From the NCBI RefSeq assembly GCF_019891395.1, contig NZ_CP078143.1, positions 248,001 to 312,000 of the forward strand: a stretch of 64,000 nucleotides of DNA, in the 5' to 3' direction. A program made the position numbers and the translations under genes. The notes under the pieces were generated by a model. The model saw only the letters and a program-made list of their open reading frames with translations, had not been told where the DNA came from and ran no database searches. Positions 9,491 to 19,678 of this stretch are shown piece by piece; the stretch's first letter is position 1, and each line of letters begins with the position of its first letter. Origin of the DNA: Nitratireductor kimnyeongensis (lineage in GTDB: Bacteria; Pseudomonadota; Alphaproteobacteria; Rhizobiales; Rhizobiaceae).

Positions 9491-10090
9491 TCAGGCTGCC
9501 AGCTTTGCAGTGATCTCGGCCAACCGCTTGCCCTGGAATTTTGCGCCCTCAAGCTCTTGTTGGGAAGGCATTCGGGAGCCATCACCATTTGTGGTCGTGG
9601 TCATGCCGTAGGGCGCGCCTCCCCGTACCTTGTCGTTGCCCTGCTGATCCTGATAGGCATAGGACAATGGCACAATCAGCATCCCGTGGTGTTGGAGGGC
9701 AAGCTGCGTAGAAGCCAGCGCCATCTCTGCGCCCCCATGCTGCGTCGCGGTTGAAGACATCACTGTGGCAGGCTTGTCGATCAACTTGCCATCTGCCCAA
9801 AGCGACCCGGTCTGATCCAGGAAATTCTTGATCTGCGAAGCCATCATGCCATAGCGCGTCGAAATGCCGAATATGAAGCCGTCATAATCGGCAAGCTCAT
9901 CAGGTTCCGCGACAGGTGCTTCCTGGTCGAGCTTGTAGTGCGCCTTCTTTGCCACCTCATCGGGCACCAGTTCTGGCACACGCTTTATGGTCACGTCGGC
10001 ACCGGCGTCCCGTGCGCCCTCAGCCGCTGCCTTTGCCATGGCTTCCATATGCCCCCAGCTCGAATAGTAAAGAACCAGAATTTTGGTCAT
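9491..10090 (-). CDS. wrbA: NAD(P)H:quinone oxidoreductase, WrbA family
   Basis: Flavodoxin-like FMN enzyme (199 residues) doing two-electron reduction of quinones in the cytosol and so limiting redox cycling. The FMN phosphate loop [12 protein letters not shown] begins at residue 8. The WrbA-specific segments [37 protein letters not shown] and [19 protein letters not shown] are all present. The ATG at 10090 has a GGAG sequence a few bases upstream and gives the standard [11 protein letters not shown]-terminus; a longer open frame to 10150 is not needed. It is divergent from the CinA-like gene. Confidence 0.95.
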   Translation of the reverse strand: MTKILVLYYSSWGHMEAMAKAAAEGARDAGADVTIKRVPELVPDEVAKKAHYKLDQEAPVAEPDELADYDGFIFGISTRYGMMASQIKNFLDQTGSLWADGKLIDKPATVMSSTATQHGGAEMALASTQLALQHHGMLIVPLSYAYQDQQGNDKVRGGAPYGMTTTTNGDGSRMPSQQELEGAKFQGKRLAEITAKLAA

Positions 10091-10277
10091 GCCTGCTCCG
10101 TTTTGCTGCGATTTCAGTTTCGGCCGTCGACCACGACCTTGCGGCGTCAACGGATGTACCCCTTGTCTGGTTCACTAAAAACCGCGCTAAAACCGACACA
10201 CCGTTCACCGTTGCAAAACCATTGCCCTAACCTGGACACAGGTCTATCTCTTCTCCCGACAAAAGGGGTCCCGAAGA

Positions 10278-11030
10278 ATGAGTGAGCTTGTAACGGCCGG
10301 TATGGTGGTCATCGGCGACGAAATTCTGTCAGGCCGAACCAAAGACAGAAATATCGGCCACCTCGCGGACATGCTGACAGCGGTCGGCATAGAGCTAAGG
10401 GAAGTGCGTATCGTCTCCGATGATGAGGCGGCGATTGTCGAAGCGGTGAATGCCCTGCGCGTCCGCAACACATACGTGTTCACCACGGGAGGCATCGGCC
10501 CGACCCATGACGATATCACCGCTGATTCCATCGCCCGAGCCTTCGGAAGGCCATGCGATTACGACGAAAAGGCTTATCACCTTCTTGAAAAGCATTACGC
10601 CAGTCGAGGGACTGAATTTTCTGAGGCCCGCAAACGCATGGCACGCATGCCGGTTGGGGTCGAGCACATTGAAAACCCGATTTCTGTTGCGCCCGGCTTC
10701 CGCGTCGAGAATGTTTACGTGATGGCAGGTGTGCCGGCGATTTTTCAGGCCATGCTCGACAACGTGATCCCCACCTTGAAGACGGGCGCGAAGCTCATTT
10801 CGGAAACCGTCCCCTCCTCGCAGTCCGAAGGTGCGATCGGCGGTCCGCTGGGTGAAATCCAGGCGGCGCATCCCGAAACCATCATCGGCTCCTATCCAAA
10901 ATATCAGGATGGCACCTTCTGGACCGAGATCGTCGTTCGCTCTCGCTCAGCCGAGGCGCTTGCCACTGCTGTCGATGAGATCCGTGCTATGCTCGCCTCC
11001 ATTCCGGACAGGCAGAGGGCAAAAGGTTGA
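10278..11030 (+). CDS. CinA N-terminal-domain protein (molybdopterin-binding/COG1058)
   Basis: 250 residues covering only the MoaB/Mog-like domain of CinA. The family motif GDEILSGRTKDRN is at about 14-26 and the nucleotide-binding TTGGIGPTHDDIT at about 73-85. The C-terminal NMN-amidase domain of full-length CinA is absent, which is usual for the short COG1058 proteins. These may act as pyrophosphatases on ADP-ribose-like nucleotides; the exact substrate here is unknown. The name 'competence/damage-inducible' is historical. A good translation start follows a 187-bp divergent promoter region shared with wrbA. Confidence 0.9.
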   Translation: MSELVTAGMVVIGDEILSGRTKDRNIGHLADMLTAVGIELREVRIVSDDEAAIVEAVNALRVRNTYVFTTGGIGPTHDDITADSIARAFGRPCDYDEKAYHLLEKHYASRGTEFSEARKRMARMPVGVEHIENPISVAPGFRVENVYVMAGVPAIFQAMLDNVIPTLKTGAKLISETVPSSQSEGAIGGPLGEIQAAHPETIIGSYPKYQDGTFWTEIVVRSRSAEALATAVDEIRAMLASIPDRQRAKG

Positions 11031-11105
11031 TCTGGCGCAAACTTTTTGCTCGGCACAGCGTTAAGAACAGAGAAGGCACTCCATCGCAGCTCCAAGGAGG
11101 CTGAC

Positions 11106-11948
11106 ATGAGCTACAAAACCATTCTCGCGATTCTTCAAAGCGAAGCTGACGCCCCACGCGTCCTCGACCTCACCCTGCCTCTGGCGGCCCGTCACCGAAG
11201 CCACGTGATCGGGCTTCACGCGGAAGCCCTGCCGATGGTCATGGCTTCTCCCATGGGTGGCCCGGTGGTCGACCTGAGTGTCGACATGCACGAAGAGGCA
11301 GGCCGCCGCCACGCCGTCATTCGAGAGCTGTTCAATGAGCGTGCGCGCAAGGAAGATATCAGCAATGAATGGCGCGGCTTCGACAGCGTATCAGGCGATT
11401 CCGCCATCTCTGGCATTGAAAGCGCCCGCAGTGTGGATCTGGTCATCGCCCAGCAGACCGATCCGGACGCCGCAGGCGCCATGGAAGCCAATGTCGAGGC
11501 GCTGCTGTTCGAAAGCGGGCGGCCGGTTCTTTTCGTCCCCTATATCCACAAGGCGCGCGAAGCGGAATTCAACAAGATCTTGCTTGCCTGGAACGGCAGC
11601 CGGCAGGCAGCAAGGGCGGCCTTCGATGCATTGCCCTTCTTGAAGGAGGCGGACAGCGTTGAGGTATTCTGCATCGATCCGCAGGACACGCCCCGTCGCG
11701 ATGCCTCCATGGCTGGCACAGCAATAGCCACCGCTTTGGCCCGCCACGAGATCGATGTCACCGTCAAGGTGGAGCAGTCTGGTGGCGTTTCCCACGGAGA
11801 GATTCTCGAAAATCGGGTCTCCGATACTGGCGCCGACCTTCTCGTCATGGGAGCGTTCGGACGGTCGAGGTTGCGGGAGTTCGTTTTTGGCGGCGCCACC
11901 CGGACGATTTTGCAGAGCATGACCGTGCCAACATTCATGGCGCATTGA
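11106..11948 (+). CDS. Universal stress protein UspA family
   Basis: 280 residues carrying two Usp-like halves. The second half begins ILLAWNGSRQAARAAFDALPFL and ends with the ATP-binding signature MGAFGRSRLREFVFGGAT (G-x2-G-x9-G-G-x-T). The start at 11106 is fixed by a strong AAGGAGG at 11094-11100; a longer frame from 11046 runs through that ribosome-binding site and is not used. Such tandem Usps in rhizobia respond to starvation, oxygen limitation or membrane stress. The specific signal is unknown. Confidence 0.9.
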   Translation: MSYKTILAILQSEADAPRVLDLTLPLAARHRSHVIGLHAEALPMVMASPMGGPVVDLSVDMHEEAGRRHAVIRELFNERARKEDISNEWRGFDSVSGDSAISGIESARSVDLVIAQQTDPDAAGAMEANVEALLFESGRPVLFVPYIHKAREAEFNKILLAWNGSRQAARAAFDALPFLKEADSVEVFCIDPQDTPRRDASMAGTAIATALARHEIDVTVKVEQSGGVSHGEILENRVSDTGADLLVMGAFGRSRLREFVFGGATRTILQSMTVPTFMAH

Positions 11949-12092
11949 GCACGGTTCAATAAGTGGCAAAGCCGAATACTGGCCGGAAACTCATCATCAA
12001 TGGGTGTCGGGCTTGCGCACGGCATCCCTTTCCGGCTAATTCACCGCGCATTCCGATCAGCCGACCCGATGCGCCCATGGAGTGCGATGCCG

Positions 12093-12590
12093 ATGTCCCT
12101 TCCTGAAAAAGCCTTCCCTGTCTCATGGGATCAGTTTCACCGTGATGCGCGGGCCCTTGCATGGCGGCTCGCTGGCGCGAATGGCAGCTGGAAAGCCATC
12201 GTGTGCATCACGCGCGGAGGACTCGTGCCCGCAGCCGTCATTTCGCGAGAGTTGGGCATTCGACTGATCGAAACTGTTTGCGTCGCTTCCTATCACGACT
12301 ACTCCGAGCAGGGTGATCTTCACGTGTTGAAGGAAATCAATCCGGAACTGCTCAAGGAAGATGGCGAAAACGTTCTGATTGTCGACGACCTGACTGACAC
12401 GGGAAAGACCGCGGCCATCGTGCGCGCCATGATGCCCAAGGCGCATTTTGCGACTGTCTATGCCAAGCCCAAAGGGCGTCCCCTTGTCGACACCTTCGTG
12501 ACGGAGGTTTCACAGGATACCTGGATCTATTTCCCCTGGGATATGGGTTTCTCGTACCAGAAGCCGATCGCGGAAGACCAGCGTGGCTGA
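12093..12590 (+). CDS. gpt: Xanthine phosphoribosyltransferase
   Basis: Purine-salvage enzyme transferring ribose 5-phosphate from PRPP to xanthine or guanine, 165 residues. The PRPP-binding loop [14 protein letters not shown] is at about 90-103 and the N-terminal ITRGGLVPA loop is typical of Gpt. The start is chosen as ATG 12093 ([15 protein letters not shown]), the usual N-terminus in Hyphomicrobiales; ATG 12087 is two codons upstream and equally compatible with GGAG at 12079-12082. It complements adenine deaminase in this window. Confidence 0.93.
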   Translation: MSLPEKAFPVSWDQFHRDARALAWRLAGANGSWKAIVCITRGGLVPAAVISRELGIRLIETVCVASYHDYSEQGDLHVLKEINPELLKEDGENVLIVDDLTDTGKTAAIVRAMMPKAHFATVYAKPKGRPLVDTFVTEVSQDTWIYFPWDMGFSYQKPIAEDQRG

Positions 12591-12594
12591 ACTG

Positions 12595-12624
12595 CCTGGC
12601 TGGGCTTCCTGGCTGGGCTTCCTG
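12595..12624. repeat. 13-bp tandem repeat, two full copies and a partial third
   Basis: CCTGGCTGGGCTT occurs at 12595-12607 and again at 12608-12620, followed by CCTG. The copies are identical. They begin 5 bp after the gpt stop codon. Function unknown; slippage during replication is the simplest origin. Confidence 0.85.
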
Positions 12625-12707
12625 AAGGAAACGGTTTTGATCGGGTCAGGATATTGCACGAAGACCGCGTGAAGGCGGTGCATGGGATCCCCGAGGGGAT
12701 GCGGCGT

Positions 12708-12737
12708 GCAGGGAATAGCAGGGTATGGCAGGGTAGA
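12708..12737. repeat. 10-bp tandem repeat, three units
   Basis: GCAGGGAATA, GCAGGGTATG and GCAGGGTAGA follow each other directly. The GCAGGG core is invariant. No protein reading of it is convincing. Confidence 0.8.
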
Positions 12738-13050
12738 ATGTACCAGGCAAGAGCATGGCTTTCATGCGTGGCCCGAATTCGAAAACGCGGGTGGCGAAAG
12801 CGTGGTGATCGCGCAATGCAACGCCACAACGAAAGGTGGACTGCTCGGAAAACCGGCAGAGGTCGACGGCGATACGGCACGTTCTGAACGCCAAACCCTT
12901 GATTTTTGTCACCAATTCATTATGTCTGCCGACAGGCCTTCTGCGTTCCACGATTCGAGCGCACAAGCGGTTCAGCGGCTTGGTCTGCTCAGCGCGTGAA
13001 TTTGGCGTAGAAACAGTTACTTGTAGAAAAGAAGCGAATCCCGGCGCATT

Positions 13051-13569
13051 GTGTTCGGGCGAAGGAGAAGCACGATTTTCACTCACGGCACACGTTTGCG
13101 GTTGACCGAAACGGTCCGGCGTCTGTTCGGCGGCAATCCCCGCCGGGTGCAGGCAGCGGCCCTGCCGTGGCGTGCGAAGGCCGACGGTGACGGCATTGAG
13201 ATCATGCTCGTGACCAGCCGTGGCACCGGTCGCTGGGTCTTGCCCAAAGGGTGGTCGGAAGGCCCCGAAACGCTAGCCATGGCTGCAGAACGCGAAGCGC
13301 GTGAGGAGGCCGGGGTGCTTGGCCACGCCAGCGAGAATGAGATCGGACGCTTCTATTACCACAAGCTCGACGGAACCGGTGTCGAATGGCCCTGCGAGGT
13401 TGCCGTCATTCCTCTTGAAGTCACGGAAGAGCGTTCCAAATGGCCGGAACGCAAGCAGCGAACCCGCCAGTGGTTCACGCCTCAGGAGGCAGCCACCGCT
13501 GTCCAGGAACCGGACCTGGGCGAGCTTCTCGTACAATTCGCTCACAATCCACGGGAAATCGCGGCCTAA
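13051..13569 (+). CDS. NUDIX hydrolase
   Basis: Pyrophosphatase of the NUDIX superfamily, up to 172 residues. The NUDIX box GWSEGPETLAMAAEREAREEAGVLG fits GX5EX7REUXEEXGU exactly. It resembles the short DIPP/MutT-like members that hydrolyse diphosphoinositol polyphosphates or nucleotides. The start is uncertain. GTG 13051 gives the longest form. The best Shine-Dalgarno (AAGGAG, 13062-13067) lies inside that frame and sits 7 bp before an in-frame ATT at 13075, with no ATG nearby. The domain itself begins at about residue 30, so either start gives a full enzyme. Confidence 0.9.
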   Translation: MFGRRRSTIFTHGTRLRLTETVRRLFGGNPRRVQAAALPWRAKADGDGIEIMLVTSRGTGRWVLPKGWSEGPETLAMAAEREAREEAGVLGHASENEIGRFYYHKLDGTGVEWPCEVAVIPLEVTEERSKWPERKQRTRQWFTPQEAATAVQEPDLGELLVQFAHNPREIAA

Positions 13570-13684
13570 GCCTCCTTTTTCGCCGTCAACTCTTGCCGTT
13601 TGGAACATAGTTTCCTAACCGGAGGCGGACTTGTTCGCCGAACGCTCGGCCCGTGGCGTCGCATTGGCAGAAACTGGAAAACGC

Positions 13685-15220
13685 ATGAGCGAAACCGCCA
13701 CCAACCCGCGCAAACAGACCCTCGACAAGGACCTGGACAAGCTGGTTCATGTGGAGGAGGCCACGACAACCGTCGCTCGCGGGCTGGTCGCACCGGGCCT
13801 TGGCCTGCTTTTTCTGGCGCTCACCGCCATATTCGCCGCCACTTACACCTTTGGCGAACCACGCGCGGTCATTATCATTGCCGCCGCCGCGATCGGCGCA
13901 TACATGGCGCTGAACATCGGCGCCAATGATGTCGCCAACAATGTTGGCCCGGCTGTGGGCGCAAAGGCCATGACTCTCGGTGGCGCATTGTTGATCGCTG
14001 CCGTTTTCGAAAGCGCCGGCGCACTGATTGCCGGCGGCGATGTTGTTGACACGATTTCCAAAGGCATCATCGACCCGGCCGCGGTGGGAACACCCGAGGC
14101 GTTTGTTCGGGCCATGATGGCCGCTCTCATCTCTTCGGCACTATGGATCAACCTCGCCACCTGGATCGGCGCTCCGGTTTCGACGACGCATTCGGTTGTC
14201 GGCGGTGTCATGGGCGCTGGTGTTGCAGCTGCAGGTTTTTCTTCGGTAGACTGGTCGACGATGATGCAGATCGCCGCGAGCTGGGTGGTCTCCCCCCTGG
14301 TCGGCGGCGTTATCGCAGCTCTTTTCCTCGCTTGTATCAAAACCGCCATCATTTATCAGGACGATAAGATTTCGGCAGCGCGGCGCTGGTTGCCGCTTTT
14401 GATCGCCATCATGGCCGGAGCTTTCGCCACCTATCTTACCCTCAAGGGGCTGAAGAAGGTGTTTCCCGTCAGCGGCATGGGTGCCGGGATCATCGGCCTC
14501 GCCTTTTTCGCGGTCACCTGGTTTCTCGCTCATCTGTTCGTACATGCCCAGTCCGAGGGTCTAGAGAACCGCAATCAGTCTCTGCGCAGCCTCTTCAAGG
14601 TCCCACTGGTCATCTCGGCTGCCCTCCTCTCATTCGCTCATGGAGCGAATGACGTTGCGAATGCTGTCGGTCCCCTTGCCGCCATCGTTTTCACCGTTCA
14701 CGAAAGCTCTGTGAACACCACCGTCACAATCCCCCTGTGGGTGATGATCATCGGCGCTGCAGGCATTTCGATCGGTCTCGTCCTTTTCGGGCCCAAACTC
14801 ATTCGCATGGTCGGCGAGCAGATCACGAAGCTCAATCCGATGCGTGCGTTCTGCGTCGCCCTATCGGCCGCCATCACCGTTATCATCGCCTCCGGTCTCG
14901 GCCTGCCCATCAGTTCCACCCATACCGCAGTCGGCGCGGTGTTCGGCGTCGGCTTTTTCCGTGAGTGGTACACGGCCCATTCCAAGCGCCGTCGCGCCTA
15001 TCTCGAGCGCAAGGGCGTTCGTCTCAAAGCGGACAATGGCGCCAGCGATGACGACGATCTGGAAATCGAATTGCAGAAAACATCTCGCGAAGAGATTGCT
15101 CGGCGCAAACTGGTGCGTCGTGCGCATGTCCGCACCATCATTGCTGCATGGGTGACAACGGTCCCGGCGGCAGCGCTACTTTCAGCCGGCATTTTCCTGG
15201 TACTCGACTTCATCAGCTGA
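13685..15220 (+). CDS. Inorganic phosphate transporter, PiT family
   Basis: Inner-membrane low-affinity phosphate symporter, 511 residues with about 10-11 hydrophobic helices. The two PiT signature repeats GANDVANNVGP (N-half) and GANDVANAVGP (C-half) are intact. Inverted TTHSVVGG and STHTAVGAVFG segments complete the pseudo-twofold architecture. A charged cytosolic insert (about 430-475) is rich in Arg, Lys and Asp. ATG 13685 gives the normal MSETATNPRK start; an upstream in-frame ATG 13631 lacks support. No phoU-like partner gene is adjacent. Confidence 0.93.
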   Translation: MSETATNPRKQTLDKDLDKLVHVEEATTTVARGLVAPGLGLLFLALTAIFAATYTFGEPRAVIIIAAAAIGAYMALNIGANDVANNVGPAVGAKAMTLGGALLIAAVFESAGALIAGGDVVDTISKGIIDPAAVGTPEAFVRAMMAALISSALWINLATWIGAPVSTTHSVVGGVMGAGVAAAGFSSVDWSTMMQIAASWVVSPLVGGVIAALFLACIKTAIIYQDDKISAARRWLPLLIAIMAGAFATYLTLKGLKKVFPVSGMGAGIIGLAFFAVTWFLAHLFVHAQSEGLENRNQSLRSLFKVPLVISAALLSFAHGANDVANAVGPLAAIVFTVHESSVNTTVTIPLWVMIIGAAGISIGLVLFGPKLIRMVGEQITKLNPMRAFCVALSAAITVIIASGLGLPISSTHTAVGAVFGVGFFREWYTAHSKRRRAYLERKGVRLKADNGASDDDDLEIELQKTSREEIARRKLVRRAHVRTIIAAWVTTVPAAALLSAGIFLVLDFIS

Positions 15221-15613
15221 CGTCAGCATTTTTCTTCCGACGGGTCGGCTCGTGGCTTCCCCGCTGTCCGAACCCGGCGCCTCTGCCCGCAATGCACCGG
15301 GAACGGTGGGTTTCGCAAACCGCAACAGCGGCTGAGTGACTTCCCCATTATTCACACATGTGACACACAACATCTTGCGGTCATAAATGATCCAAACTCG
15401 ACTCCTTGACGTCCGGGTACGAGTCGCTTTTTATGGGTTTCGCGCCTGCGTTCGTAAGGTGCGATTGGTCGGCGAAAAATCCGGTCGATTTTCCAATTTT
15501 GTATTGAGTTTCCGAGACCTGCCCAAACAGCTTTTGGGTGGAACGGTGTCGTTTGCACCGCGGAAAAATGCAAGCGGGGGTGCGAGTTCCCATCTGGTAT
15601 AAAGAAGCTGTTA

Positions 15614-15629
15614 ACACTATATTTAGTGT
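15614..15629 (+). promoter_or_regulatory. NrdR box, distal
   Basis: ACACTATATTTAGTGT is a near-perfect palindrome fitting the known NrdR consensus (acaCwAtATaTwGtgt). NrdR is the ATP/dATP-sensing repressor of ribonucleotide reductase genes. It lies 268 bp upstream of the nrdJ start. Confidence 0.8.
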
Positions 15630-15863
15630 CTTCAGATATTTTACGCACCAGATAATGTGAATGTTATGTGACGGTAGCGTTGCATCGGCGTCAGGTTGGG
15701 GGCGATTTCGCCAAGGGCGAGACAACGCTTCGAATGGATCTTCTTCCCGATCCTTTGAGAAGCACCAACCTTCGGTCAAGGAGAGTCATTCGCTGCGGTG
15801 GATGGCAGTCGGCGGACACAGCGTCTGCACGGTGAAAATGTGATGAGGCATTCTCCGTTGCAG

Positions 15864-15879
15864 ACACTATATTTGGATT
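15864..15879 (+). promoter_or_regulatory. NrdR box, proximal
   Basis: ACACTATATTTGGATT repeats the first ten bases of the distal box and then diverges, so one half-site is strong and one weak. It ends 18 bp before the nrdJ ATG, overlapping the expected leader next to the Shine-Dalgarno GAAGAGG. Confidence 0.7.
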
Positions 15880-15897
15880 AGGGGCGAAGAGGACAAA

Positions 15898-18800
15898 ATG
15901 CGCATCGAACGCCGGTTCACAAAGCAAGGCCAGAGCCCATATGCGGAGATTTCCTTCCGCAAGGCCACGAGCGAAATCAAGAACCCGGATGGCTCCATTG
16001 TCTTCCGGCTGGAGAATATCGACGTTCCGGCGCAGTTCTCCCAGGTTGCCAGCGACATTCTGGCCCAGAAATATTTCCGCAAGGCCGGTGTGCCTGCGCG
16101 CCTGAAGAAGGTCGAGGAGAATGACGTCCCCTCTTTCCTGTGGCGTTCGGTGGCTGACGAGGAAGCCCTGAAGGACCTGCCGGAAGACGAGCGCTATGGT
16201 TCCGAGACCAGCGCCGCGCAGGTGTTCAACCGTCTTGCTGGCACCTGGACCTACTGGGGCTGGAAAGGTGGCTATTTCAATGGCGAGGAAGATGCGCAGA
16301 CCTTCATGGACGAGCTGTGCTACATGCTCGCCACCCAGCGCGTTGCTCCCAACTCCCCGCAGTGGTTCAACACCGGCCTTCACTGGGCCTACGGCATCGA
16401 TGGTCCCGGCCAGGGCCACTATTATGTCGATCCCTTCACCGGCAAGCTGACGAAGTCCAAATCCTCCTACGAACACCCGCAGCCCCATGCCTGCTTCATC
16501 CAGTCCGTCGGTGACGATCTGGTCAATGAGGGCGGCATCATGGACCTTTGGGTCCGCGAGGCGCGCCTGTTCAAATACGGATCGGGCACCGGCTCCAACT
16601 TCTCGCATCTCAGGGGCGAAGGCGAGAAGCTCTCCGGCGGCGGCAAGTCGTCGGGCCTCATGTCCTTCCTGAAGATCGGTGACCGCGCTGCCGGCGCCAT
16701 CAAGTCGGGTGGCACCACGCGCCGCGCGGCCAAGATGGTCGTCGTCGATGTGGATCACCCCGACATCGAATCCTATATCGACTGGAAGGTGAAGGAGGAG
16801 CAGAAAGTTGCCGCCCTCGTCACCGGCTCCAAGATCGCCAAGAAACATCTCGACGCCATCATGAAGGCCTGCATCAATTGCGAAGGCGCCAATGATGATT
16901 GCTTCGACCCGTCCAAGAACCCCGCGCTCAAGCGCGAGATCAAGGCCGCCAAGCGCAATGCCGTGCCGGAAAACTACATCCAGCGCGTCATCCAGTTCGC
17001 GCGCCAGGGCTACACCGATCTGGGCTTCAAGACCTATGACACGGATTGGGATTCGGAAGCCTATCTGACCGTCTCCGGCCAGAATTCCAACAATTCCGTC
17101 TCCTTGAAGGACGACTTCCTGCGCGCTGTCGAGGCCGATGGCGAGTGGAATCTCATCAACCGCATCGACGGCAAGGTCGCCAAGACCGTGAAGGCCCGCG
17201 ACCTGTGGGAGAAGATCGGCTATGCCGCATGGGCATCCGCTGATCCGGGCCTCCACTACAACACCACCATGAACGACTGGCACACCTCGCCGGCCGCGGG
17301 CCCGATCCGCGCCTCGAACCCGTGCTCGGAATACATGTTCCTGGACGACACGGCCTGCAATCTCGCCTCGATGAACCTTTTGCAGTATCGCAACAAGGAC
17401 GGCTCCATCGACATTGCCGCCTATGAGCACACGGTGCGCCTCTGGACCATGGTGCTCGAAATCTCCGTCATGATGGCGCAGTTCCCGTCCAAGGAGATCG
17501 CCAAGCTCTCCTACGAATACCGCACGCTGGGCCTCGGCTATGCCAATATTGGCGGCCTTCTGATGACCTCCGGCATTCCCTATGATTCGCCTGAAGGCCG
17601 CGCCATCTGCGGCGCGCTGACGGCGATCATGACCGGCGTTGCCTATGCGACCTCCGCCGAAATGGCAGGAGAACTCGGCCCCTTCGCCGATTATGAGCGC
17701 AATGCGGAAAACATGCTGCGTGTCATCCGCAACCACCGCCGCGCCGCCCATGGCGAAAGCCAGGGCTATGAGAAGCTCGCGGTGAACCCGGTGCCGCTTG
17801 TGGCCGAGGATTGCCCCCATGCCGATCTGATCGAGCATGCACGCGCTGCCTGGGACCGCGCACTGGAGCTCGGCGAAAAGCACGGCTACCGCAACGCGCA
17901 GGCCACCGTCATCGCGCCCACCGGCACGATCGGCCTTGTCATGGACTGCGACACGACCGGCATCGAGCCCGACTTCGCGCTGGTGAAGTTCAAGAAGCTG
18001 GCCGGTGGCGGCTACTTCAAGATCATCAACCGCGCCGTGCCGGAAGCGCTGCGCACCCTCGGCTATACCGAGGCCCAGATCGCCGAGATCGAGGCATATG
18101 CCGTCGGCCATGGCAATTTCGACCAGGCGCCTGCCATCAACCCGACGAGCCTCAAGGGCAAGGGTTTCGACGACGAGAAGATCGCCGCCGTCAACGCCGC
18201 GCTCAAATCGGCCTTCGACATCAAGTTCGCCTTCAACAAGTGGACCTTGGGCGAGGATTTCTGCCGCGAGAAGCTTGGCTTCACCGACGAGCAGCTCGAC
18301 GATTTCTCCTTCGACATGCTGGCCGCTCTCGGCTTCTCGAAGAAGGAGATCGAGGCAGCCAACATCCACATCTGTGGTGCCATGACGCTGGAAGGCGCGC
18401 CGCATCTGAAGGAGGAGCACCTGCCCGTCTTCGACTGCGCCAATCCCTGCGGCAAGATCGGCAAGCGCTATCTCTCGGTGGAAAGCCACATCCGCATGAT
18501 GGCGGCTGCCCAGCCCTTCATTTCCGGGGCCATCTCCAAGACCATCAACATGCCCAATGATGCCACGGTCGAGGACTGCAAGGAGGCCTATCTCCTGTCC
18601 TGGAAGCTGGCGCTCAAGGCCAATGCGCTCTACCGCGATGGCTCCAAGCTTTCACAGCCGCTCAATGCCTCGCTCATCGCCGATGATGAAGAGGATGCCG
18701 ACGATCTGGTCGAGGAACTGGCCGCAGCACCAACCGCCGCCCAGGCCGCGACGATCTCCGAGAAGATCATCGAGCGCGTGGTCGAAAAGGTGGTGCGCGA

Positions 18801-19647
18801 GCGCGAGAAGCTGCCCAACCGCCGCAAGGGCTATACCCAGAAGGCGGTGATCGGCGGGCACAAGGTCTACCTGCGCACCGGCGAGTTTGACGATGGCCGC
18901 CTCGGCGAGATCTTCATCGACATGCACAAGGAAGGCGCAGCCTTCCGCGCCATGATGAACAACTTCGCCATCGCCATCTCGCTCGGCCTGCAATATGGCG
19001 TGCCGCTCGACGAATATGTGGAGGCCTTCACCTTCACCAAGTTCGAGCCGGCCGGCATGGTCATGGGCAATGACGCGATCAAGAACGCCACGTCGATCCT
19101 CGACTATGTGTTCCGCGAGCTGGCCGTTTCCTATCTCGACCGGTCCGACCTTGCCCATGTGGACACGTCCGACTTCACCAACACCGCGCTTGGCCGCGGC
19201 ATCAATGAAGGCAAGGCCCTGCCCTATTCCAAGGGCCTGACCCGCGGCGCGCCGCTCAAGGTCGTCTCCGGCAAGTCCGGTGGCGAGCCCAAGGGCTCAT
19301 CCGGCAGCACGGTGCGTGCCATCTCCTCCGGAGCAACGGTGCATGCGCTGAAGCCGGCGGTCTCCGAACTGCACGAGGAAGCCACCGCCTTCCGTCGTGA
19401 CTATGAGGAGCGTGCGAAGGAACTGGCCGAAGAGGTTGCACAGGATAACGACATCAACGATGTCTTCACCGACGCCGCCGCCACGGAAGCCGCCGATGCC
19501 AAGAAGGTCGAAACCCACCGCCGCCAGCAGGCGATCATGCAGGGTTACACGGGCAATATGTGCTCGGAGTGCCAGAACTTCACCATGGTGAGAAACGGCA
19601 CCTGCGAAAAATGCGACACCTGCGGCGCAACGAGCGGATGTAGCTGA
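15898..19647 (+). CDS. nrdJ: Class II (adenosylcobalamin-dependent) ribonucleoside-diphosphate reductase
   Basis: Cytosolic B12-dependent enzyme making deoxyribonucleotides, 1249 residues, the length of the long alphaproteobacterial NrdJ. Recognisable parts are [53 protein letters not shown] with the active-site Cys loop, and a DUF-type vitamin B12-dependent RNR insert. The C-terminal tail has cysteine pairs CSEC, CEKC, CDTC and a last GCS, the thiol shuttle and zinc-like ribbon. It stands alone. Two NrdR boxes upstream suggest dATP-dependent repression, and a hairpin follows the stop. Confidence 0.97.
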   Translation: MRIERRFTKQGQSPYAEISFRKATSEIKNPDGSIVFRLENIDVPAQFSQVASDILAQKYFRKAGVPARLKKVEENDVPSFLWRSVADEEALKDLPEDERYGSETSAAQVFNRLAGTWTYWGWKGGYFNGEEDAQTFMDELCYMLATQRVAPNSPQWFNTGLHWAYGIDGPGQGHYYVDPFTGKLTKSKSSYEHPQPHACFIQSVGDDLVNEGGIMDLWVREARLFKYGSGTGSNFSHLRGEGEKLSGGGKSSGLMSFLKIGDRAAGAIKSGGTTRRAAKMVVVDVDHPDIESYIDWKVKEEQKVAALVTGSKIAKKHLDAIMKACINCEGANDDCFDPSKNPALKREIKAAKRNAVPENYIQRVIQFARQGYTDLGFKTYDTDWDSEAYLTVSGQNSNNSVSLKDDFLRAVEADGEWNLINRIDGKVAKTVKARDLWEKIGYAAWASADPGLHYNTTMNDWHTSPAAGPIRASNPCSEYMFLDDTACNLASMNLLQYRNKDGSIDIAAYEHTVRLWTMVLEISVMMAQFPSKEIAKLSYEYRTLGLGYANIGGLLMTSGIPYDSPEGRAICGALTAIMTGVAYATSAEMAGELGPFADYERNAENMLRVIRNHRRAAHGESQGYEKLAVNPVPLVAEDCPHADLIEHARAAWDRALELGEKHGYRNAQATVIAPTGTIGLVMDCDTTGIEPDFALVKFKKLAGGGYFKIINRAVPEALRTLGYTEAQIAEIEAYAVGHGNFDQAPAINPTSLKGKGFDDEKIAAVNAALKSAFDIKFAFNKWTLGEDFCREKLGFTDEQLDDFSFDMLAALGFSKKEIEAANIHICGAMTLEGAPHLKEEHLPVFDCANPCGKIGKRYLSVESHIRMMAAAQPFISGAISKTINMPNDATVEDCKEAYLLSWKLALKANALYRDGSKLSQPLNASLIADDEEDADDLVEELAAAPTAAQAATISEKIIERVVEKVVREREKLPNRRKGYTQKAVIGGHKVYLRTGEFDDGRLGEIFIDMHKEGAAFRAMMNNFAIAISLGLQYGVPLDEYVEAFTFTKFEPAGMVMGNDAIKNATSILDYVFRELAVSYLDRSDLAHVDTSDFTNTALGRGINEGKALPYSKGLTRGAPLKVVSGKSGGEPKGSSGSTVRAISSGATVHALKPAVSELHEEATAFRRDYEERAKELAEEVAQDNDINDVFTDAAATEAADAKKVETHRRQQAIMQGYTGNMCSECQNFTMVRNGTCEKCDTCGATSGCS

Positions 19648-19649
19648 GA

Positions 19650-19678
19650 GCGCCGTTTTGGGTGAAAGAAAACGGCGC
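19650..19678 (+). terminator. Hairpin after nrdJ
   Basis: GCGCCGTTTT (19650-19659) and AAAACGGCGC (19669-19678) are perfect inverted copies around GGGTGAAAG. It begins 2 bp after the nrdJ stop codon. There is no T-run after the 3' arm, so it may act as an mRNA-end stabiliser more than a terminator. The TTG start of the next gene lies inside the 5' arm. Confidence 0.6.

Larger units (their letters stand above)
12591..13050. other. 460-bp gene-free stretch with short tandem repeats
   Basis: No open frame here has recognisable coding character; several overlapping arginine-rich frames on both strands are composition artefacts. It holds two short tandem repeats, listed separately, and no clear terminator. 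The upstream region of the NUDIX gene lies at the right end. Confidence 0.6.
15221..15897 (+). promoter_or_regulatory. 677-bp leader/promoter region of nrdJ
   Basis: No protein gene is convincing here; the small open frames lack homology-like features. The region is AT-richer than its surroundings between 15350 and 15660. It contains two NrdR boxes (separate entries). A TATAAA at 15598-15603 just before the first box could be a -10 element. I looked for the conserved core of a cobalamin riboswitch and did not find one. A 12-bp palindrome GCTGACGTCAGC overlaps the PiT stop codon at its left end. Confidence 0.5.

Noticed and set aside
12646..13086. 146-codon minus-strand frame in the gpt-NUDIX gap
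   Set aside because: Basic, unordered translation, overlaps the NUDIX start region and has no ribosome-binding site.
15221..15897. Cobalamin riboswitch before the B12-dependent reductase
   Set aside because: I found no conserved B12-box core or the usual long paired architecture; the NrdR boxes explain the regulation better.
15691..18489. 932-codon open frame on the minus strand across nrdJ
   Set aside because: It lies wholly opposite a certain gene whose GC-rich codons keep the complementary frame open; its translation shows no family motif and it has no ribosome-binding site.
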